Shown one piece after another: positions 8,120 to 17,469 of a DNA stretch of 64,000 nucleotides (positions are counted from its first letter, which is position 1; each line of letters opens with the position of its first letter). Location of the stretch: contig NZ_CP083452.1 of NCBI RefSeq assembly GCF_020080045.1, positions 129,001 to 193,000 of the forward strand. Reading direction: 5' to 3'. The notes below the pieces were generated by a model. It was not told the DNA's origin, did not search any database, and worked only from the letters and a program-made list of their open reading frames with translations. A program made the position numbers and the translations under genes. This DNA comes from Comamonas odontotermitis. GTDB lineage: Bacteria > Pseudomonadota > Gammaproteobacteria > Burkholderiales > Burkholderiaceae_C.

Positions 8120-8573
8120 CGCGGGGAACCCTCCAAAAACTCTCGCGGTCGTTCCATTCTGACACCTGGCAGCCCCCCGCCAGGAAAAACGAGCTAGTAA
8201 AAACACCAGTCTGCTTGATGCATGTTGCCTATCAAAGTAAGCGCTTGTAAGAGCCGCCAATACAACCCTTGATACGTCGTTGCTTGGCCGGGGGCGCCCA
8301 GCCGGGGGCGCCGAGCCTTGTCGTACGTCTGTACTGCCTGCGGCCCGGCCTGACGCGGCCCGGCCTGGCGCGGCCCGGCTCCTCGTCTCAACCGCAAATC
8401 TACGATTTGCTGGGTTGTGGTGGCGGCTCTGAATGCCTGCAAGCCCCCAAAACTGTGGCCCCTGCGCTTTTGCGGGCCTGCCCGGATGTGTATGATTTTG
8501 TGATTCTTTCGCGGCGTCCGCTTTCCATCGTCCGGCCAGTGCTGGCGCCGCCTTCTTGCGAGAGTTCGAGCCC
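8120..8573. other. Long intergenic region, divergent promoters
   Basis: This 454-base gap separates the minus-strand cyclo-ligase from the plus-strand transglycosylase. It holds CCTGGC...GCCAGG (a 6-bp hairpin around 8165-8184), a degenerate family-A repeat fragment near 8213-8253 (TTGATGCATG..CCTATCAAAGTAAGCGCTTG), two copies of GCCGGGGGCGCC around 8287-8312 and three tandem 15-bp GC-rich repeats. No conserved coding frame or RNA gene was recognised. Confidence 0.5.
8340..8384 (+). repeat. Three tandem copies of a 15-bp GC-rich repeat
   Basis: Units GCGGCCCGGCCTGAC, GCGGCCCGGCCTGGC and GCGGCCCGGCTCCTC follow each other with period 15. The first two differ at one base and the third is degenerate at its end. 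The unit is rich in CGGCC palindromes. It lies outside any recognised gene. Confidence 0.8.
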
Positions 8574-10631
8574 ATGCGTTGGAAAGTTCTGTTCACGCCG
8601 CTGATGGCGGCCCTGTTGGCAGCCGGTGCGCTGCCGTTGTCCGCCCAGACCATCTTGCAGGGCGCCGTCCAGGTGCAGCCGCCCGTGCAGGCATCGGCCG
8701 CTGCGGTGCCGCAGACGGCTTCGCAGATGGCGAGCGACGATGTCATCGTGGACATGCAGCAGGCCTTCCGCAAGCGCGACAAGACCAAGCTGAGCCAGCT
8801 GCTGCCATCGACACGCGGCCATGTGCTGGAGCCGTGGGCGGCCTATTGGGAGCTGCGCGCGCGCCTGCAGGAAGCCACGCAGGATGAGGTGCAGGCCTTT
8901 CTCGCCCGCTGGGCTGGCACTTACCAGGAAGACCGCCTGCGCAACGACTGGCTGCGCCTGCTGGGCCAGCGTCGCGACTGGGGCAATTTCGATGCCCTGT
9001 ACCCGGCCTTCCGCATGGGCGACGACCGCGAGCTGCGCTGCTATGCGGCGGTGATCGATCTGGCCAAGGGCAAAAAGACCGAGCAACTGGGCCAGACCGT
9101 CAAGGCCAACTGGTACGCGCAGCGTGATTCCGAAGACGGCTGCAATCTGGCCGCCTCCGAGATGTATTCGGCAGGCAAGCTGCAGGCCGACGACATCTGG
9201 CGCCGCGCGCGCCTGACCATGGAGACCGGGCGCACCCGCGCCGCGCGCGCTGCGGTGGAGATTGCCGCGCCCGTGCAGCTGCAGGCCTTCTCCACCATGC
9301 TGCAGTCGCCCGCCAAATACCTGGCCACCAAGGCCAAGCTGCAGACCAAGGAGCAGCAGGAGCTGGCCACCTTGGCGCTCATCAAGATGGCAGCAGACAA
9401 CCCCGAGGGCGCTGCCAACCTGATGGACAGCCGCTGGGGCGAACTGTTGAGCCAGGACAAGCGCGATTGGATCTGGGGCGTGATCGGCAAGACCCAGGCA
9501 ACGCGCCTGTCACCCGATGCGCTGGCCAGCTTCGCCAAGGTGGGCAAGGACAGCCATCTGAACGATGACATGCTCAACTGGAAGGCCCGCGCCGCGCTGC
9601 GTGCCGGCCAGTGGCAGCAGGTGCGCAAGAGCATCGAAGCCATGAGCGAGGAAGAGCGGCGTGACCCGACCTGGGTGTACTGGCGCGCCAAGGCCCTGCA
9701 GGCCGGCAAGGTGAGCGATACGCAGTCGGCCGAGGCGCGCGAACTGCTGCAGACCATTGCCGGCCCGCAAGGCTTTTACGAACAGCTGGCGCAGGAAGAC
9801 CTGGGCCAGAAGATCAGCGTGACTGCCGCACCGGTGGCGATTGACGAGCCCGCCCGCCAGGCGGTGCGCAGCAACCCGGGGCTGGCACGCGCGCTGTACG
9901 CCATTCAGCTGGGCTTGCGCAGCGAAGGCGTGCGCGAATGGAACTACACCACCAACCTGCACGAAAACGGCGGCATGGGCGACAAGGAGTTGCTCGCCGC
10001 CGCCGAGCTGGCCTGCCAGCGCCAGATCTGGGACCGCTGCATCAACACCAGCGAACGCACCAAGTCGGTGGTTGACGTGGGCCAGCGCTTTCCCATGCCT
10101 TTCAAGGATGCGGTCGTCAGCCGTTCGCGCGAGATCGGGCTCGATCCCGCCTATGTCTACGGCCTGATCCGGCAGGAGAGCCGCTTCATCATGGATGCGC
10201 GCTCGGGCGTGGGTGCCTCCGGCTTGATGCAGATCATGCCTGCCACGGCGCGCTGGACGGCACGCAAGATCGGCATGACCGATTTCACCCCTGGCAGCAT
10301 CAACGACCGCGACACCAACATCACCCTGGGCACCGCGTACCTGAAGCTGGCGCTCGATGATTTCGACGGCTCCATGGCCATGGCTGCCGCAGGCTACAAC
10401 GCAGGCCCCGGCCGGCCGCGCAACTGGCGCAACGGCCCGGTGCTGGACGGCGCAATCTGGGCCGAGAACGTGCCCTTTGCCGAGACGCGCGACTACGTGA
10501 AGAAAGTGCTCTCCAACACCACCAGCTACGCGGCCATCCTTACCGGCCAGCCGCAGTCGTTGCGCGCGCGCCTGGGCACCGTGGGGCCGCGCGCGGAAGG
10601 CGAGCCCGATCCATCCAAGGATCTGCCGTAG
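8574..10631 (+). CDS. slt: Slt-type soluble lytic murein transglycosylase
   Basis: 685 residues, close to the Slt70 family size. It cleaves peptidoglycan between MurNAc and GlcNAc in the periplasm, forming 1,6-anhydro-MurNAc. A signal peptide (LFTPLMAALLAAGALPLSAQ) is followed by a long alpha-helical superhelical domain (about 60-480) and the C-terminal lysozyme-like domain: GLIRQESRF with catalytic Glu at about 535, GVGASGLMQIMPATA, and AAGYNAGPGRPRNW. The ATG used is preceded by GAGAG at modest distance; a TTG six codons upstream is possible. It ends at a strong family-A terminator. Confidence 0.93.
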   Translation: MRWKVLFTPLMAALLAAGALPLSAQTILQGAVQVQPPVQASAAAVPQTASQMASDDVIVDMQQAFRKRDKTKLSQLLPSTRGHVLEPWAAYWELRARLQEATQDEVQAFLARWAGTYQEDRLRNDWLRLLGQRRDWGNFDALYPAFRMGDDRELRCYAAVIDLAKGKKTEQLGQTVKANWYAQRDSEDGCNLAASEMYSAGKLQADDIWRRARLTMETGRTRAARAAVEIAAPVQLQAFSTMLQSPAKYLATKAKLQTKEQQELATLALIKMAADNPEGAANLMDSRWGELLSQDKRDWIWGVIGKTQATRLSPDALASFAKVGKDSHLNDDMLNWKARAALRAGQWQQVRKSIEAMSEEERRDPTWVYWRAKALQAGKVSDTQSAEARELLQTIAGPQGFYEQLAQEDLGQKISVTAAPVAIDEPARQAVRSNPGLARALYAIQLGLRSEGVREWNYTTNLHENGGMGDKELLAAAELACQRQIWDRCINTSERTKSVVDVGQRFPMPFKDAVVSRSREIGLDPAYVYGLIRQESRFIMDARSGVGASGLMQIMPATARWTARKIGMTDFTPGSINDRDTNITLGTAYLKLALDDFDGSMAMAAAGYNAGPGRPRNWRNGPVLDGAIWAENVPFAETRDYVKKVLSNTTSYAAILTGQPQSLRARLGTVGPRAEGEPDPSKDLP

Positions 10632-10652
10632 GCTGTATTTGCCCTGTTTCTG

Positions 10653-10695
10653 ATAGCTGCTGGCGCTTTTCTATAAAGCGCCATCAGCTATTTTT
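10653..10695 (+). terminator. Intrinsic terminator; dispersed repeat family A
   Basis: ATAGCTG-C-TGGCGCTTT pairs with AAAGCGCCA-T-CAGCTAT (one mismatch pair) around TCTAT and is followed by TTTTTG. It terminates the transglycosylase gene and sits before a convergent SDR gene. It shares the GATAGCTG...GCGCTT...AAGCGC pattern with the copy at 4435. Confidence 0.85.
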
Positions 10696-10705
10696 GTATA
10701 GGCGG

Positions 10706-11515
10706 CTACGCTTCGGCGCGCGGCACGTAGGAGGCGCGCATGTCGCGCCCGCCGCGCAGCGCGGCGCCGCCGTCCACAGGAATGATCGCCCCCGTCACGT
10801 AGCTGGCGAGCGGCGACGAGAGGAACAGCGCCATGTGGGCCACGTCATCCAGGCTGCCCATGCGCTGCAGCGGCACGGTGTCCGTGGCGCGCTGGAGGGC
10901 TTCGGGTGAGGGCGCAAGGCGCCGCATGCCCTCGGTATCGGCAATCGGACCGGGCGAGATGGCGTTGACGCGCACGCCCACCTCACCCCATTCCAGCGCC
11001 AGCACGCGGGTCATCATGTCGATACCCGCCTTGGCGGCGCAGGCGTGCACCTGGTACATGGTGGGGTTGACGCCCTGGGGCGCCGAAATGCTGATGACGC
11101 TGGCGCCGGGCTTGCGCAGCAGCGGGTAGGCCATGCGCAGCACGTGAAAAGTGCCGTTCAGGTCGATATCGACCACCGTCTTGAAGCCGTTGGCCGACAG
11201 GTCCTTGGCCGGGGCAATGAAGTTGCCCGCTGCGCCCGATACCAGCACATCGATGGGCCCGAACTGTGCATGCGCCTGGGTGAGCGCGGCCTGCACGGCG
11301 GCGGCGTCGCGCACATCGGCGCTGATGCCCAGGGCCTGCGCGCCCAGCGTCTGCAGGCTGGCTTCGGCCTGCTGCACCTTGTCGGGGGAGCGGCTCATCA
11401 CGCTGACGCGGGCGCCCGCGCGGGCAAAGGCCTGCGCAATGCCCAGGTTGATGCCGCTGGTGCCGCCTGCGACGAAAACATGCTGCCCGGAGAAGGAGAA
11501 GGGTGGATTTGTCAT
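10706..11515 (-). CDS. SDR family oxidoreductase, 2,4-dienoyl-CoA reductase (DECR2)-like
   Basis: 269 residues. The Rossmann motif VAGGTSGINLGIA and the structural GNF/AAGNF segment are visible. The C-terminal half closely resembles peroxisomal 2,4-dienoyl-CoA reductase: QVHACAAKAGIDMMTR, ISPGPIADTEGMRRL, PLQRMGSLDDVAHMALFLSSPLASYVTGA. The tyrosine of the classical YxxxK motif is replaced by alanine (ACAAK), as in DECR-type enzymes, which place their tyrosine elsewhere. It probably reduces unsaturated acyl-CoA with NADPH. It heads the downstream end of the minus-strand acyl-CoA gene set. Confidence 0.8.
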   Translation of the reverse strand: MTNPPFSFSGQHVFVAGGTSGINLGIAQAFARAGARVSVMSRSPDKVQQAEASLQTLGAQALGISADVRDAAAVQAALTQAHAQFGPIDVLVSGAAGNFIAPAKDLSANGFKTVVDIDLNGTFHVLRMAYPLLRKPGASVISISAPQGVNPTMYQVHACAAKAGIDMMTRVLALEWGEVGVRVNAISPGPIADTEGMRRLAPSPEALQRATDTVPLQRMGSLDDVAHMALFLSSPLASYVTGAIIPVDGGAALRGGRDMRASYVPRAEA

Positions 11516-11578
11516 GTGAGGTGGTTCCATTGCGCTGCGCCATCGTTCGAGTGCGCGACGGATGATGGAGAAATGAGG

Positions 11579-12580
11579 TCAGTCGAGCTGCAGTTTCTGG
11601 CTCAGGATCAGCTCGCCCCAGGTCTTCTGGTCATCTGCCACCTGCCTGGCAAACGCGGCCTGCGGCTTGCCGCCGGGGTTGCCGCCCAGGTCGCGGTAGC
11701 GCTTCTGGATGTCGGGGTCGTGCAGCACGGCCTGCAGGTTGTCGGTGAGCTTCTTGACGACGTCGGGCGGCGTCTTGGCGGGCACGAAAAAGCCCATCCA
11801 GCCGACCTTGTTGAAATCCTTCATGCCCAGCTCGGTCATGGTCGGCACCGTGGGCAGCTCGGGCTCGCGCTGGTCGCCGGTCACGGCCAGCGGGCGCAGC
11901 TTGCCATCCTTGATGTGGGCGAGCGAGGCGGTCATGTTGTCGAACATGAACTGGGTCTCGCCCGTCACGATGGCCATGGTGCCGGGGGCCGAGCCCTTGT
12001 AGGGCACATGCACCACATCGGTGGCGGTGCGTTCCTTGAACAACTCGCCCATCAGGTGCGTGGTCTGGCCCATGCCGGCAGACGAGAACGACAGCTTGCC
12101 GGGCTCCTTCTTCGCTGCCGCAATCAGATCGGGCAGGCTTTGGATGGGCGATTTGGCGGGCACGACCAGCACGTTCGAGAAATAGATCATGTCCGTCAGC
12201 GCCACAAAATCGCCGGGTTTGTAGCTGAGCTTCTTGTACGCCGTGTAGTTGATGGCGTTGCTGCCCGTATTGCCCACCAGCACGGTATAGCCATCGGGCT
12301 GGGCGCGTGCCACGAGGCCCGTGCCCAGGCTGCCGCCGGCGCCGGGTTTGTTGTCCACGATCACCGGCTGGCCCAGCCGCTCGCCCAGCTTCTGCGCCAG
12401 CATGCGCGCAGGTATGTCGGTGGAGCCACCCGCAGCGCCGGGAATGACAAGGGTGATGGGGCGCGAGGGCCAGTTGCCATCTGCCAGGGCGGGCAGGCTG
12501 AAGGCCGCGGTGCCCAGGGCCAGCGCGCTGGCCGCCAGGGTGGCAAGCGCGCTGCGGCGGGGAATAGAGGCGCGGGTCAT
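11579..12580 (-). CDS. Tripartite tricarboxylate transporter (Bug) periplasmic binding protein
   Basis: 333 residues with a signal peptide; RRSALATLAASALALGTAAF ends at LPALADGN. WPSRPITLVIPGAAGGSTDIPARMLAQKLG and VIVDNKPGAGGSLGT are the signature strands of Bug proteins, which bind small carboxylic acids. A good AAGGAGA ribosome-binding site precedes the ATG; the open frame upstream is non-conserved. No TctA/TctB membrane partners are in the window. Location inside the acyl-CoA degradation set suggests it captures the acid or a related compound (inference). Confidence 0.93.
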   Translation of the reverse strand: MTRASIPRRSALATLAASALALGTAAFSLPALADGNWPSRPITLVIPGAAGGSTDIPARMLAQKLGERLGQPVIVDNKPGAGGSLGTGLVARAQPDGYTVLVGNTGSNAINYTAYKKLSYKPGDFVALTDMIYFSNVLVVPAKSPIQSLPDLIAAAKKEPGKLSFSSAGMGQTTHLMGELFKERTATDVVHVPYKGSAPGTMAIVTGETQFMFDNMTASLAHIKDGKLRPLAVTGDQREPELPTVPTMTELGMKDFNKVGWMGFFVPAKTPPDVVKKLTDNLQAVLHDPDIQKRYRDLGGNPGGKPQAAFARQVADDQKTWGELILSQKLQLD

Positions 12581-12677
12581 GCGGTTGTCTCCTTGGGGTT
12601 TTGTGCCGGGCTTGCTCTTCTTTTGAGAGTTGATGCGCAAGCTGGTATTGCGCTGGCGGCCCATTTGGTTGAAATGT

Positions 12678-13442
12678 CTACTGGCCTCTCCACACCGGTT
12701 TGCGCTTTTCGGCAAACGCTGCGGCGCCTTCGCGCGCGTCCTGCGATTCAAAGACGGGCGTGGTGATGACGGCCTGCCGCTCCCACATCTCATCGCGGCG
12801 CCATTCGGCCGATTCGCTCGCCACCTGCTTGCTGGCGATCAAGGACAGCGGCCCGTTGGCCGCCACGGCGGCGGCCAGCTGCAGCGCGGCATCGAGCGCG
12901 CCGCCCACATCCGCGAGCCGGTTGACGAGGCCGAGCTGCGCCGCGCGCTCGGCGCCGAGCATGTCGCCGGTCAAAATGCATTCCATCGCCACGTGGTAGG
13001 GCAGGCGTTTGGGCAGCCGCATGAGGCCGCCAGCCGTGGCAGCCAGACCGCGCTTGACCTCGGGCAAGCCGAACTGGGCGTTGCGCGCCGCAACGATCAG
13101 GTCGCAGGCAAGCACCACCTCAAAGCCGCCAGCGAGCGCGTAGCCTTCGACGGCGGCGATCAGGGGTTTTCTGGGCGGGCGCATGGTGATGCCGCAAAAG
13201 CCGCGCCCCGGCACGCTGGGGCGCTTGCCCTGCAGAAAGCCCTTGAGGTCCATGCCTGCGCAAAAGCTGCCCCCGGCGCCGGTGATGATGCCGACCGACA
13301 GGGCCGGGTCGGCGTCGAGCGCATCCAGCGCCGCCACCATGGCCTCGGACATTTCCAGCGTGGCGGCGTTGCGCGCCTCGGGGCGGTTCAGGGTCATGAT
13401 CTGCACGTTGCCGCGCACTTCAACCAGCAGGGGAGATGTCAT
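12678..13442 (-). CDS. Enoyl-CoA hydratase/isomerase family protein
   Basis: 254 residues, a crotonase fold. TLNRPEARNAATLEMSEAM opens the family signature; the oxyanion-hole strands are GAGGSFCAGMDLKGF and AVEGYALAGG. Both glutamates used for water addition in enoyl-CoA hydratase have counterparts: GGFEVVLACD and FGLPEVKRGL. Hydratase activity (hydration of trans-2-enoyl-CoA) is therefore likelier than a pure isomerase. It is the second step after acyl-CoA dehydrogenation in the pathway encoded around it. The start is MTSPLLVEV, with AAAGGC upstream. Confidence 0.9.
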   Translation of the reverse strand: MTSPLLVEVRGNVQIMTLNRPEARNAATLEMSEAMVAALDALDADPALSVGIITGAGGSFCAGMDLKGFLQGKRPSVPGRGFCGITMRPPRKPLIAAVEGYALAGGFEVVLACDLIVAARNAQFGLPEVKRGLAATAGGLMRLPKRLPYHVAMECILTGDMLGAERAAQLGLVNRLADVGGALDAALQLAAAVAANGPLSLIASKQVASESAEWRRDEMWERQAVITTPVFESQDAREGAAAFAEKRKPVWRGQ

Positions 13443-13517
13443 GGAATGCCTTTCGAAATTCGACGGAGAGCCGGACGGAGCCTGGCGCGGCCCCGTCGGC
13501 GGAGGCGGCGCTGGCAA

Positions 13518-14285
13518 TCAGCGCGGCTGCATGCGGATGGCGCCATCGAGGCGAATGGTTTCGCCGTTGAGCATGGGGTTCTCCAGAATGTGCAGCGCCG
13601 TGAGCGCGTACTCGTTCGGGCGGCCCAGGCGCGCCGGGTTGGGCACCGATGCTGCGAGCGACTGGCGTACGTTCTCGGGCAGCTTGGCGAGGATGGGCGT
13701 ATCGAACAGGCCGGGCGCAATGGTGCAGACGCGGATCATCTTGGAGGCCAGGTCGCGTGCGGCCACAATGGTCATGCCGATCACGCCCGCCTTGGACGAT
13801 GCGTACGGTATCTGGCCGATCTGGCCTTCGTAGCCCGCCACCGATGCCGTCAGCACGCAGGCACCGCGCTCGCCCTCGATGGGCTCGTTCTTGGCCATGG
13901 CCACGGCCGACAGGCGCAGGGTGTTGAAGGTGCCGATCTGGTTGATACGGATGATGTTGGTGTATTTTTCCAGCGATCCGGCGCTGCCATCTTTCTCGAT
14001 CAGGCGCACGGGGCCACCAATGCCAGCGCAGTGCACCAGCGCACGAAACTCGCCGAACGCCTCGGCAGCCGCCACGGCTTGCTGCATCTGCTCGCCATCG
14101 GCCACGTCGGCCTTGACGAACCGGAGCTGGCCGCCGTACTGCTTTTGCATCGCGGCACCGCGCTCCTCGTTCAAATCCACGGCCACCACATTCAGCCCGC
14201 GCGCCAGCAGCGCCACCGCGCTGGCCTCGCCCAGGCCCGACACGCCGCCGGTCACCAGGGCCGTCATTCCTTTTTGCAGTTGCAT
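13518..14285 (-). CDS. SDR family 3-hydroxyacyl-CoA dehydrogenase (HSD10-type)
   Basis: 255 residues. It has the NAD-binding motif VTGGVSGLGEA, the acidic VAVDLN after beta-2 (NAD preference), CAGIGGPVR, and the catalytic set S / YASSK (ASVAGYEGQIGQIPYASSKAGV). Overall similarity, including IRVCTIAPGLFDTP and LGRPNEYA, is to 17-beta-HSD type 10 / short-chain 3-hydroxyacyl-CoA dehydrogenases. It oxidises the hydroxyacyl-CoA made by the hydratase encoded next to it. The ATG start (MQLQKG) has AAGGAC upstream; a TTG two codons earlier is unlikely. Confidence 0.9.
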   Translation of the reverse strand: MQLQKGMTALVTGGVSGLGEASAVALLARGLNVVAVDLNEERGAAMQKQYGGQLRFVKADVADGEQMQQAVAAAEAFGEFRALVHCAGIGGPVRLIEKDGSAGSLEKYTNIIRINQIGTFNTLRLSAVAMAKNEPIEGERGACVLTASVAGYEGQIGQIPYASSKAGVIGMTIVAARDLASKMIRVCTIAPGLFDTPILAKLPENVRQSLAASVPNPARLGRPNEYALTALHILENPMLNGETIRLDGAIRMQPR

Positions 14286-14351
14286 CTCCAAAGTCCTTTT
14301 TTCAGTGTTCAGTACGCAGCCTTAATTCGCGCACGGCCCAGATGCGGACAC

Positions 14352-14447
14352 CGAGGAAGGGCCGCCCCGCACCGAGGGTGTCGTCCCCCTCCCGTAGCGC
14401 GCAGCGCGTAGAGAGAGGGGGAAGGCGCGCAGCGCCTCAGGGGGTGA
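14352..14447 (-). repeat. Dispersed repeat family B, copy 1
   Basis: Read on the minus strand it runs CACCCCCTGAGGCGCTGCG, then CGCCTTCCCC, then GGAGGGGGACGACACCCTCG and a GCGGGGCGGC tail. It matches, with a different middle, the sequence at 33563-33665 on the plus strand. It overlaps the thiolase gene: its ACCCCCTGA provides the last two codons and the stop. Internal palindromes (GCGCTGCGCGC) could form RNA stems. Confidence 0.8.
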
Positions 14448-15621
14448 TTTCCAAAATAGTTGCGTTGGCCATCCCGCCTGCTTCGCACATCGACTGCAGG
14501 CCGTAACGCTGGCCGCTGTCTTCCAGCGCGTGCAGCATCGTTGTCATGAGGCGGATGCCCGAAGCGCCCAGCGGGTGGCCCAGTGCGATCGCGCCGCCGC
14601 GTGGGTTGAGGCGTTCGCCGTCGGCGCCCAGCTCCTTCTGCCAGGCCAGGGGCACCGAGGCAAAGGCCTCGTTGATTTCGTAGTGGTGAATGTCTTGCAG
14701 CTTCATTCCGGCCTTGGCCAGCACGCGCTGCGTGGCGGGAATGGGGGCGGTCAGCATCAGCAGCGGGTCGTCGCCCACCACGTCAAAGGCGACAAAGCGG
14801 GCGCGGGGCTTCAAGCCCAGTTGCAGGGCACGCTGCTCGCTCATGATGAGCATGGCGCTGGCGCCGTCGGTCATCTGTGAGGCATTGCCTGCCGTGGTGG
14901 ACCACTGGATTTGCGGAAAGCGTGCCGAGAGCTCTTCGTTCTCGAACACCGCCTTGAGCCCGGCGAGCTTTTCCGCCGTCGTGCTGGCGCGGATGGTTTC
15001 GTCGGCAGTCACCAGGCCTGCGGGTGTATTGATGCCGACGATCTCCCGCGCGAAGCCGCCGCCGGTTTGCGCCGCGTGGGCACGCTGGTGCGAGCGCGCG
15101 GCGTAGGTGTCCAGATCGGCGCGGGAGAGGCCCCATTTGGCCGCCACCAGATCGGCAGACACGCCCTGGCCAACCAGACCGGGGGCATAACGTGCGTCAA
15201 ACCGCGCGCCGGTCGTGTTCTTGCCCATGCGCGAGCTGCCCATGGGCACGCGGCTCATCGATTCCACGCCGCAGGCGATCACGATGTCCTGCGTGCCCGA
15301 CATGATGGCCTGCGCCGCAAAGTGCACCGCCTGCTGGCTGGAGCCGCACTTGCGGTCAATGGTGGTGGAGGGCACATGTGTGGGCAGGCCCGCCGCCAGC
15401 CAGGCCAGGCGCCCGGGCGTGCCAGCCTGCTCGCCCGCCTGGCTCACGCAGCCGCAGATCACGTCATCGACCTGGCCGGGGTCCAGCGCGGCATTGCGGC
15501 CCATGAGCTGCTGCAGCACCTGCGAGAGCAGATCGACCGGGTGCAACTCGGCCAGTGCGCCGTCGGGTTTGGCCCTTGCCATGGGGCTGCGGATGGCATC
15601 AACGATGACTGGAATGTTCAT
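14437..15621 (-). CDS. Acetyl-CoA acetyltransferase family thiolase
   Basis: 394 residues, the usual thiolase length. It cleaves 3-ketoacyl-CoA with CoA. The active-site cysteine lies in IDRKCGSSQQAVHFAAQ (about residue 92), the histidine in NEAFASVPLAW plus GGAIALGHPLGASG, and the second cysteine in MCEAGGMANATI. QVDDVICGCVSQAGEQ and VESMSRVPMG are typical of degradative thiolases. It is the first gene of a minus-strand set (thiolase, dehydrogenase, hydratase, Bug, DECR-like) and is divergent from the CoA ligase gene, with which it shares a 210-base control region. Confidence 0.93.
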   Translation of the reverse strand: MNIPVIVDAIRSPMARAKPDGALAELHPVDLLSQVLQQLMGRNAALDPGQVDDVICGCVSQAGEQAGTPGRLAWLAAGLPTHVPSTTIDRKCGSSQQAVHFAAQAIMSGTQDIVIACGVESMSRVPMGSSRMGKNTTGARFDARYAPGLVGQGVSADLVAAKWGLSRADLDTYAARSHQRAHAAQTGGGFAREIVGINTPAGLVTADETIRASTTAEKLAGLKAVFENEELSARFPQIQWSTTAGNASQMTDGASAMLIMSEQRALQLGLKPRARFVAFDVVGDDPLLMLTAPIPATQRVLAKAGMKLQDIHHYEINEAFASVPLAWQKELGADGERLNPRGGAIALGHPLGASGIRLMTTMLHALEDSGQRYGLQSMCEAGGMANATILEITP

Positions 15622-15831
15622 TGGATTAATGAGACTTGAGGATCATTATTTAAATAATAGGTTTCAAAAAAGTGAAGATGTACTGGTGTTTACCCGCGAT
15701 GTATTTGGTGAATTCTGCTGAATACTGCTTTCTGAAACAAATAATGTGAGACAACGGATTCGAAATAAATTCGATCTGTAACGCAGGTGATTGCGCATTC
15801 CGATCGCTTGTGAAATGCGGAGACCAGGGAT
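15622..15831. promoter_or_regulatory. Divergent promoter region with two palindromes
   Basis: This AT-rich region lies between the divergent thiolase and CoA-ligase genes. It contains ATTATTTAAATAAT (perfect 14-bp palindrome, 15645-15658) close to the thiolase start and TCGAAATAAATTCGA (15760-15774) nearer the ligase. Either could be an operator for a regulator of the acyl-CoA island; no dedicated regulator gene is adjacent. The base composition contrasts sharply with the GC-rich flanks. Confidence 0.5.
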
Positions 15832-17406
<1,575 letters not shown>

Positions 17407-17469
17407 CAATCAGCGCTTGCTGGACGTGCGCTGGCAAGCATTTTTAATCAAAAATATTCATTTACCACC

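Noticed and set aside
8340..8384. CRISPR-like array
   Set aside because: The three units are directly tandem with no spacers, only 15 bp long, and no cas genes are present.
8120..8573. Possible 6S RNA gene (ssrS) beside the cyclo-ligase gene
   Set aside because: The location fits, but I could not find the 6S central bubble or conserved stem sequences on either strand. A covariance-model search would decide.
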